64,000 nucleotides of DNA from Gymnopus androsaceus JB14. Taxonomy: Eukaryota > Basidiomycota > Agaricomycetes > Agaricales > Omphalotaceae. Within the stretch, counting starts at the first letter, position 1. Each line of letters begins with the position of its first letter. Shown piece after piece: positions 57,240 through 64,000 of this stretch. Location: NCBI GenBank assembly GCA_009733575.1, contig ML769575.1:7116-71115 (forward strand), in the 5' to 3' direction. The notes under the pieces are model-generated. The model searched no databases. It had not been told where the DNA came from and saw nothing but the letters and a program-made list of their open reading frames with translations. A program made the position numbers and the translations under genes.

Positions 57240-58600
57240 TGTATGGGGTACTTGTACAACAACTGTATGAATATAGCCATTAAAATTATCCTTTCGTACA
57301 CCATTTACATTATGGTTATGTAATCATAAGCCATATCTTGTGGGTTACAATGTGGATCCCTGACTATTAGCACTTGTAAGGAAGTACTATACCAATTTTG
57401 ATTGGGTCACAGAGGGTCTACAGTGAGGCAAACAAAACTTGAAGCAAATCTGTTCGATACTAACTCCCCCAAAAGTGTCCTAAAATAGCAATCTTGGGAC
57501 CCTGAGTAGAAAGTTTTACTTGGGTCATGCAGCTATACTGTGCAGTGATCAATTCAAAATTTGTTATGAGGATCACAGTCAAAAGGTATGGTGTATCAAT
57601 CAACATTGTATAGTAGTAGTAATTGGTAACAGTAAATCAACTATCTAGTACCAAATACTGACCTACTAGCAATTAGTATAACTAGCATCACTGTGCTACT
57701 AACTCAGAGTCAGTAGTTACTATTAGTAGTAAAGTATTAATTAGGTATACTGCTGTAGTAGCTCCGAGATTAGTACTAGTATAACAGTACTTATAACTCA
57801 TTACTACTACCACTGAGTTAGTTATGACTCTGAATCAGTAAGGTGTCATAACTTGGTGGCATAGTAGTACCCAGGCTATGAATACTGATATAACTCAGTT
57901 ATGAGTACTACCATAGTTGTAGTGCCAAGAAGTAGTAGCTTGGAGCTACTAATGCTTACTTACTTTACCAGTAGTAACTAATATTGTTAGTCCTAGTAAC
58001 TCCGAGTTACCTGTACAAATTACTAGTAAGTAAACTAGTAACTCCAAGTTATTAGTGTCAGTTACTAGTACTATTGAGTTACTAGCTCGGAGTACTCTAG
58101 AGATGAGTAATGTTTGTGAATATTCATGAATATAGTACTATATCCACATTCGAGATTTGTATAGTGAGTTTCCATTTGTGTGAATCATCATCTGAATGCC
58201 AACCTCCAGCAGGGCTGCTTGCCATAACCATAAACTGTCACCATATACATATTGGCTGTAGTCATATCATGATTGTACAGTTATAGGTACAACTGTATGC
58301 TTTACTGTGAACCATAAAACAGTGTGCAGCAGGCAAAGTAAAAGAAAACTAAATGTGAAGGCAATGTTTGAGATACCCTATTTTACTCCAGAAGTAGCAC
58401 CAACATTGGAAGATCTCAATATTCAGTGGGCCACATGTTGTATGGTTCTTTACATATGCTTAACTGCCCTCTCCTTAGTACATCATATTACCTATATCCC
58501 GTTCTTTTTTACTAAAGTATTCATGAATGTATCCACATTTGTGAATGAGAAATTTACAAAACAATCATCCAAATGCAAATCTATAATCTGACAATCAAAC
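57240..58600. other. AT-rich core of the 3.8-kb element, TAGTA/TACTA-rich
   Basis: Non-coding. Between about 57600 and 58100 it is a mosaic of TAGTA, TACTAG, AACTCGGAGTTACTAG and related palindromic words. The same words appear at the centres of two CATCAG-family elements. No open frame over 100 codons. Confidence 0.6.
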
Positions 58601-58619
58601 TTCACCCAGGATATACTGT

Positions 58620-59620
58620 GGGACTTCAGGTATGTGCCCCCAATATAGTATGATCAACTTTTGCAAAAGATCCTGTACTATATGTAAACTAATAATTGGT
58701 GTGCACCAATGCACCCCCAAATATTTTCGAGATTTTTCATGATTCTTTCATGATTTATCAAGCCTAGAGCTAGTAACTGTTTTTTGTTGTTTTTTTTTGA
58801 TGGGAAAATAAGTGCCAGGTATGGCCCCCCAATATAGTATGATCAACAATCTTTTACAGGTGATCCTGTACCATGTTTGAATTAAGCACTGGTGTGCATC
58901 AATGCACCCCTGAATATTTTTGATATTTATCATGATTTATCAAGCCCAGTAACATATGTTTTTGTTTTTTTCACAGGAAAATAAGTGCCAGATGCCAGGT
59001 ACAGTGGCTGCCAAAATTGATGTCACCCCACGTGACCTACTGAATGGGCTACTGAATAGGCAACTAAATTGGGGGGGTGATGTCATTTTGGCAGCACTGT
59101 ATGTGCCCCTCAATATAGTGTGATCAAGATGTTTTGCAAAAGATCCTGTAACATATTTAAATTAAGCAATGGTGATGCACCCCTGAATATTTTTGAGGCT
59201 TTTCATGTTTTTTTCATGATTTATCAAGCCTAGTAACTTATTTTTGGTTTTTTTTTTGTGGGAAAGTAAGTGCCAGAGGCCAGGTACATGCCCCCCAGTA
59301 TAGTGTGATCAAGATATTTTGCAAAAGATCCTGTACCATTAAGCAATGGTGTGCATCAATGCACCCCTGAATATTTTCGAGGTTTTTCATGATTTTTTCA
59401 TGATTTATCAAGCCCAGTAACCTATCTTTTTTTGGTTTTTTTTTGTGGGAAAGTAAGTGACAGAGGCCGGGTACATGCCCCCCAGTATAGTGTGATTGAG
59501 ATATTTTGCAAAAGATCCTGTACCATAAGCAAATTGAGTGCCAGTATGCATCAATGCATCCCTGAATATTTTCGACATTTTTTATGATTTTTTGAAGATT
59601 TATGCAGCCCAATGACCGAC
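58620..59620 (-). repeat. Right-arm tandem array, about five inverted units
   Basis: Same unit as the left-arm array, in reverse orientation, with unit borders near 58730, 58915, 59185, 59378 and 59570. One unit is lengthened by a 98-bp mariner-like insertion. Five units here against three on the left shows the arms have expanded or contracted independently. Confidence 0.8.
59002..59099. mobile_element. 98-bp mariner-like mini-element (TA duplication)
   Basis: Ends CAGTGGCTGCCAAAATTGAT and the complement of CAGTGCTGCCAAAATGACAT, flanked by TA at 59000-59001 and 59100-59101. It consists of little more than the two inverted ends. Nested in a unit of the right-arm array. Confidence 0.8.
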
Positions 59621-59998
59621 TTTTTTCGGGAAATAAGCGCCCGTAAGCGCCCAATGATATGGTTGCCGGTGGGCGGGCATGCGCACAGATCCCGCCACTT
59701 TTGAAAGCAGTATTAATTATGCCAAATATTTAGCAAAAGAGTCAGAAGCTAGTCAATATGCCAAATATTTAGCAAAACAAGCAAATAAGCGCCCTGGGAA
59801 GGGTGGAAACGGAATCCACAAGTTTGCCGTTGTGCCGATCAAACGGCAGCAGGACCCGAGGATGATCCACCCCCTATCAGAATATTTGGCAAATAGTGTC
59901 CTGGGGTAATTTTTTTTTTTCTTTGATTTTATCGGGTCAAATTGCAAAACGTTCCCCGACACTTATCGGGATATTTAGCTTAAGACTAGCAGCATCTA

Positions 59999-62234
59999 GT
60001 GTGGCCTTGAACAAGCGTGGCTTGTTGTCGTGCGCCAGCTGGAGAATGGAACACTTGTAAAGGTCTTGAGCGGACAGACACCCATCTCGCGTCAAATCCA
60101 GAGAATAAGTCGAAGAGACCGTACATGGAGAAACCTACAAAATCTTGAATAAACTCGGAAATGTTAGGAGGAAGACTAGAGTCCTTGATAGAGACTGCGT
60201 TCAGCTCTTCAAGGTTTACCACTAATCAAACTCCGTTCTTCTTCATAACTGCAAATAGAGCAGAACGGTAACTTGATTGAGTGGGTTCGAATTGCCCAGC
60301 AAGGTCACCCTTATAGATCTCCTGCTTTACAGCATTGAGGATAGCGTTAGAGACGATAATTGGTTTGCATTGCCAAGGTGTGTGTTCAATAACTGGAATC
60401 TCGTAGTTGTCGAAATACTCTCTCGAGAAAGAGCCTCTTTCTACGTGTTCCCAGGCGAAGGCTTGTTCTCGTTGGACAACGATCCATGCTAAAAGATTCA
60501 ATTTGGCCTCGGCAAGGATATTTGGTTCAATTCTGGTGAACATGTCGTCTAGTCGATCACGAGTGAGACGCGTCCCGCATTTGAGGGAGGCACGAGGAGG
60601 AGGATTTGTAGGTAGTTCAAGCGGTTCAGGAGGAGGAATAGGACGGTATTGAGCATGGTTTGTCCCAGTGTCGGGAAGATAGGTGGGTACAGGACAATAT
60701 TTTCGAGCAGCCGGTTTATATGGGCATTTTTGTTGAACCTGTTTTGGTTTCGAGGATGTAGCTGGTGATGTTGAATGAGATGCAGAATAAGAATTTGAAT
60801 GAGTTGTCAAATAAGTTAATGCAGCGACGAGCTTTGGCCCGGATTGATTGAAATTACAGATGTGTTGGGGCGAGTCAGCAAATGCTCTAGCCGTCCATGG
60901 AGTTCTTGGTATGTCAGCATAATAAATACTGGTCAAGGCGGCGTATTCTCTAAGAAATGGGTTGTAAGTATCAGCAGCGGGATGTACAGAAAATAAAGAG
61001 TCAAAATCGGAAAACTCATTGTTGCCCATAAGGGCTTCTAGTGACCTCCCCACCATAGCAGACGTTGATTGGAAGGTCGAGGTCGGCGTCTCTACCAAAA
61101 ATCCCTACTCGGGATCCGTCTCTCGTTTCCCTCAAAGAAATTCTCCTCCGTTACATCCTCTACTTTCAAGAACCCTATGGGCCTATCGTTGCCGTCTTCA
61201 GGTTCTCGGTGCATCATTTGGGTGTTTTGACGGTCCTTCGGGTCAGTAAGGCTAATGGAAACGTGAGGAATCTTGCGTTTGTTGGCATCCTTCCAAAGGA
61301 AAAGCTTGACGTGGCCTTCATGCCAGTAGTCGAGGCGACTAGCGTACCATTGGAGGAAGGGTTGGCCCAGGATGATATTGAAGTTGTTGCTGACCTTATG
61401 AGAAGAAACAAATAAGTGATGAGGAAAATTATGTGAGCCTAATTGAATGGGAGCATCGAGGATAACCCCTCGCAAAGGTTCTGCGTCGCCATTGATGCCC
61501 TTCAGGCTCCACTTCATCCCCAACGTATCCAACACGAGCCTCGCGTGTTCAGGAACAAAGAAAGAAACAATGTTTAACTCGGAACCTGAGTCTATCATCG
61601 CTCGGAATGAGACTCCACCGAGTTTAATTTCCATAATACCTGTTGTCATCGTGAAGTATTGTTTGTCGGGCATCTGGGTGACAGAGTTAGAATACCTGAC
61701 CAAGAAATTGTTGAACTCTCGTTGGTCAGAGACCTCGACTTCGAGATTCTCCGCGATGCTGGACATCTGCATCGTATCGTAGACTTCCGCTACCGCGGAA
61801 CTTGTTTTACCTTCCTTCCCATTTGTATAAGCTCTTTTCATACAAGCCATATCCGAGACCAATTTCTGTAAGGGTTGGCTGACCCCTATGAGTTCGCCCA
61901 TTGTAATCTCGACCTTCGTTTGAAGTAGCTGATTCATGATTTTGCTGGGATCAGTTCGTTCCTGTATGTCGGATGTGTAGTGATAATGGGTACCGGAAGG
62001 GAGAGTTTGCTGCTGTTGGTTCGGAGGTTTCGAACTTTGATAATTGTCGGAGTTCTTCAAGGGTAGCGAGTCTTTCCATCCTTCCTTTCTGTTTATCGGA
62101 TTTGGAGGAGGAGGAATCTTGCTCATAGATGGGTTAGGCGGAGCTGGCATACATTGTTGATGCTGTGACGGAGGAGGTTGCGACGGTTTTTGAGGAGCCC
62201 TTTCAACACCTTCCATGGGATCGTGGTCGTCGGT
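59999..62234 (-). pseudogene. Gypsy pol, N-terminal part: protease and start of RT
   Basis: Protease: GGVSFRAMIDSGSELNIVS carries the retroviral-type Asp-Ser-Gly active site, and NIILGQPFLQ is the flap-end motif. After a one-base frame change at a T5 run (61097-61101) it continues VETPTSTFQSTSAMVGRSLE, then a linker. The RT start reads YEIPVIEHTPWQCKPIIVSN, YKGDLAGQFEPTQSSYRSAL and FAVMKKNGV. TGA at 60226-60228 replaces a likely Arg codon, followed by LVVNLEELNAVSIKDSSLPP and GLFDLFSGFDARWVSVRSRP. The last holds the first RT aspartate (LFDLFSGFDAR). The frame is then cut at VQGHT by the 3.8-kb insertion. Confidence 0.85.
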
Positions 62235-63725
62235 TCAATGTGAAACTATCTTCGGAGGTTGGCGAGACTGCTGAGGATGTTGTGGCTGTTTGTTCTGAGT
62301 GTTCAACAATGGAGGAAGTACTTGTCTTGCAGGTCCTAAGTTGTCAGGCCTACGGTTGTGTCGTCCAGTTTGATCAGCGGGGTCATATCTATTATTGTTA
62401 TTTCTGTTAGAACGAGTAGCAGCGTCAGTATTATAAACGTTCTCGTAGTATGCAGCCTCCTTGTCGTACTTGTATTCGTCTTCGTAATATGGTGAGACAG
62501 TGAATACGTTGCCATCTAAGACTCCGTTCTGCCACCTGTATCCGTAAGAGAGGGTAATGGCATTTGTCATCGCCATGTTCACTTGGTGAGGAGGTGCGTC
62601 TCTAGCGTTTCTCCTTGTGTTTGTACCAAGTTGTTCAGCACGTAGCATCTCTGCGAGACCGCCAGGTGTGAAACCATCCCACCTCAGTAATTCCATACCG
62701 TTCAGCAAAGTATAACGTCCGTTCTGATCCTGAACAAGAATACCTTCGCATACGAGCTTACCAGTCTCGGCGCACCTACCAGGACTAAGCGGGTATTGAT
62801 GGACTTGACCATATATGAAACATCTTTGACCTTCAGTGTTGTACCTAGGAGAAGGTGGTCTTCGGTTGGTGTTAGCAAGAGCAATAGACATCTCGTTCAT
62901 CTTCCTGATGAGAGCTTTGTATTTGTCATGTTCCGATATAGTTGGCTCGTTAGTAGGAGTTACCTTCTTTCCCGTGTTGGTACTCTTGGGAGTGACGGCT
63001 GGTTTTGTGTCAGTCTCAGTGTTGTCATCACTTCCCAAATCCTTGTCATTGAAGTGGACCTTCGAGCTTTTCGTGGACCTACGTTTGGCGTATTCATAAG
63101 GGTTCCAGTCGAGAGCCTCTTTCCTGAGTCTGTCGTATAGGATCATCACGACTTCTTCAATAGTTGGAGGGTTCTTGCGTTTTTGATTCACTTCAGGGAC
63201 TTTCTCCGTAATGAACATGGCTAGGTGTTTTGGAAGACCAGTAAGGAATGTTTGCTTCATGCTGAGTTCTGTGATCTCCTGAGAGTTAAAGAGAGCGTTA
63301 GCGATTCGACAATATCCAATAGTGTAGTTGTGGATATCGGTCCTCGTCTCGAAGGTACCAGAAAAGAACGATTTCTGGCAGTACTCCTTGAGATCGTCGG
63401 TAGTCACTTCTTCAGGCTCATTTAAGGCAAGATAGAGGAGTCTTAGACAATCTGTGGCCAGTGCCCATGTCCTATTGGCTTTCCCAGCTTGGAACGCTGG
63501 GTCATAGCAAAGATCCTCGTATCTAGTACGGTTGCAGTATTCGAGAAGGTAGTTGACGAGTTGGTCCTCGTCATTGATGTTTGCTTTTCTTCCATGAAAG
63601 AGGACTCTCTTTAAGAAGCGATTGACGTCCCATCCATTGAACTTCAGTGCATCTGCAGCACCAGGAACAGGCATGGGAATGATTATGGGAACAGCCGGAA
63701 TGACAACTGGAGTTGGATTAGACAT
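62235..63725 (-). CDS. Gypsy gag (nucleocapsid-like) frame
   Basis: Open frame of about 500 codons. The likely ATG is at 63725 (MSNPTPVVIPAVPIIIPMPV), although the same frame stays open to 63995 with a Ser-rich extension and no ATG. It contains the retrotransposon capsid-type helical region (FNGWDVNRFLKRVLFHGRKA, then LVNYLLEYCNRTRYEDL). The nucleic-acid-binding knuckle reads QRCFIYGQVHQYPLSPGRC, where related elements have Cys in place of the Tyr, so the zinc site is probably lost. The frame ends at a single TGA (62235-62237) and continues in the same frame into the protease, as in elements that make Gag-Pol by one long frame. Confidence 0.8.
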   Translation of the reverse strand: MSNPTPVVIPAVPIIIPMPVPGAADALKFNGWDVNRFLKRVLFHGRKANINDEDQLVNYLLEYCNRTRYEDLCYDPAFQAGKANRTWALATDCLRLLYLALNEPEEVTTDDLKEYCQKSFFSGTFETRTDIHNYTIGYCRIANALFNSQEITELSMKQTFLTGLPKHLAMFITEKVPEVNQKRKNPPTIEEVVMILYDRLRKEALDWNPYEYAKRRSTKSSKVHFNDKDLGSDDNTETDTKPAVTPKSTNTGKKVTPTNEPTISEHDKYKALIRKMNEMSIALANTNRRPPSPRYNTEGQRCFIYGQVHQYPLSPGRCAETGKLVCEGILVQDQNGRYTLLNGMELLRWDGFTPGGLAEMLRAEQLGTNTRRNARDAPPHQVNMAMTNAITLSYGYRWQNGVLDGNVFTVSPYYEDEYKYDKEAAYYENVYNTDAATRSNRNNNNRYDPADQTGRHNRRPDNLGPARQVLPPLLNTQNKQPQHPQQSRQPPKIVSH

Positions 63726-64000
63726 TATTGAAGATATTGAAGGTGTCAATTGGAAAACTGAAGGGGACTGAGGCAGTTGAGAGAGAATCTGCGAGGTGCT
63801 GGAAATTGAGCTAAGCGAGGAAGCGGACGTAGAAGCAGACGGAGCAGAAGAGTCAGAGGAACCAGAGTTTCCTCCTGGAGATGGAGCTTGGTGCCAACTC
63901 AGTTTGGAGAGACGCGCAAGGCGAGCTGTTTGGTGAGAATGACCGTTTAGGAGACAGTCAAAGGTGAAACAAACAGATAGCTTGACCGCAGGATACTAGC

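Larger units (their letters stand above)
56209..59998. mobile_element. 3.8-kb non-autonomous element inserted in gypsy RT
   Basis: Flanked by GTATGGCCTT (56199-56208) and GTGTGGCCTT (59999-60008), a 10-bp duplication with one mismatch (8 bp is equally possible). Long inverted ends of about 400 bp include AAATATCCCAATAAGTGT on the left and its complement on the right, GGATGATCCACCCCCTATCA, and GGTTGCCGGTGGGCGGGCAT. Inside, each arm carries tandem repeats in mirror orientation around an AT-rich core. No transposase is present, only short frames. Removing the element and one duplication rejoins the RT frame as LVQGHT then NSVQEFQ, which confirms the boundaries. Confidence 0.85.
53182..63995 (-). 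mobile_element. Ty3/gypsy LTR retrotransposon, gag-pol body (LTRs not seen)
   Basis: Order on the reverse strand is gag, protease, reverse transcriptase, RNase H, integrase, which is the Ty3/gypsy order. The 5' LTR and primer-binding site lie beyond the right edge of the window, and no 3' LTR could be recognised. The body is split by a 3.8-kb insertion at 56.2-60.0 kb. At least six premature stops and two or more frameshifts show it is dead. Confidence 0.9.

Noticed and set aside
56640..59620. CRISPR-like regular repeats
   Set aside because: The units are about 187 bp with no unique spacers, occur in mirror orientation inside a transposon, and the genome is eukaryotic.

Overview
The window looks like nuclear DNA from a filamentous basidiomycete, most likely an Agaricomycete. 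Host genes are split by many short GT-AG introns (about 45-60 nt) with exons down to 9 nt. The gene content also fits this group: an alcohol oxidase of the AA3_3 type, a second GMC oxidoreductase with a signal peptide, an ICMT-like methyltransferase, MFS transporters, a xylulokinase, and a single-pass N-glycosylation-rich membrane protein with a PPxY-like tail. Species cannot be assigned. No rRNA gene, intact tRNA gene or CRISPR array was seen.

Layout. 1-9 kb: a 21-bp minisatellite, a membrane-protein gene (2.3-4.0 kb, +), an ICMT-like methyltransferase (4.5-5.3 kb, -), a decayed xylulokinase copy (5.84-6.5 kb, +) and an unrecognised coding remnant (7.5-8.5 kb, +). 9.2-11.2 kb: a broken monocarboxylate-type MFS transporter, followed 8 bp later by a transposable element. 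15.1-18.8 kb (-): a secreted GMC oxidoreductase whose large first intron holds two CCCAGG-rich hairpin repeats and a tRNA-like remnant. 19.2-26.4 kb: a nest of transposons built on a tandem duplication, containing a solo LTR, foldback elements and a segment lying in opposite orientation in the two copies. 26.4-28.7 kb: a decayed hAT transposase with a DUF659-type domain. 30-33.3 kb: four small inverted-repeat elements. 34.0-37.9 kb (-): alcohol oxidase. 39.4-40.2 kb (-): a small membrane protein. 41.0-45.1 kb (-): two halves of DHA1-type MFS transporter separated by a pseudogene and another transposon. 45.3-46.1 kb: a clean transposon with perfect inverted ends. 46.8-49.5 kb (-): xylulokinase. 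51.5-53.0 kb (-): an unrecognised protein. 53.2-64 kb (-): a Ty3/gypsy gag-pol element, interrupted inside its reverse transcriptase by a 3.8-kb non-autonomous element that itself carries a 98-bp mariner-like insertion.

How it fits together. The host genes are consistent with a wood- or litter-associated lifestyle: alcohol and aryl-alcohol type flavin oxidases that yield H2O2, and pentose assimilation through xylulokinase. This is inference from families, not shown by the sequence. The strongest new signal is in the mobile DNA. A family of 0.27-0.7 kb elements all starts CATCAG, ends CTGATG and is flanked by 2-bp duplications whose sequence varies (TA, TT, CT, TT). A second signal is the 3.8-kb element with mirror-image arms of about 187-bp tandem repeats.

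Two kinds of damage separate cleanly. Transposon reading frames carry stops explained by C:G to T:A changes, as expected from cytosine methylation or RIP-like mutation. Several host genes instead show single-base frameshifts, mostly at short homopolymers, which could be real decay or assembly indels.
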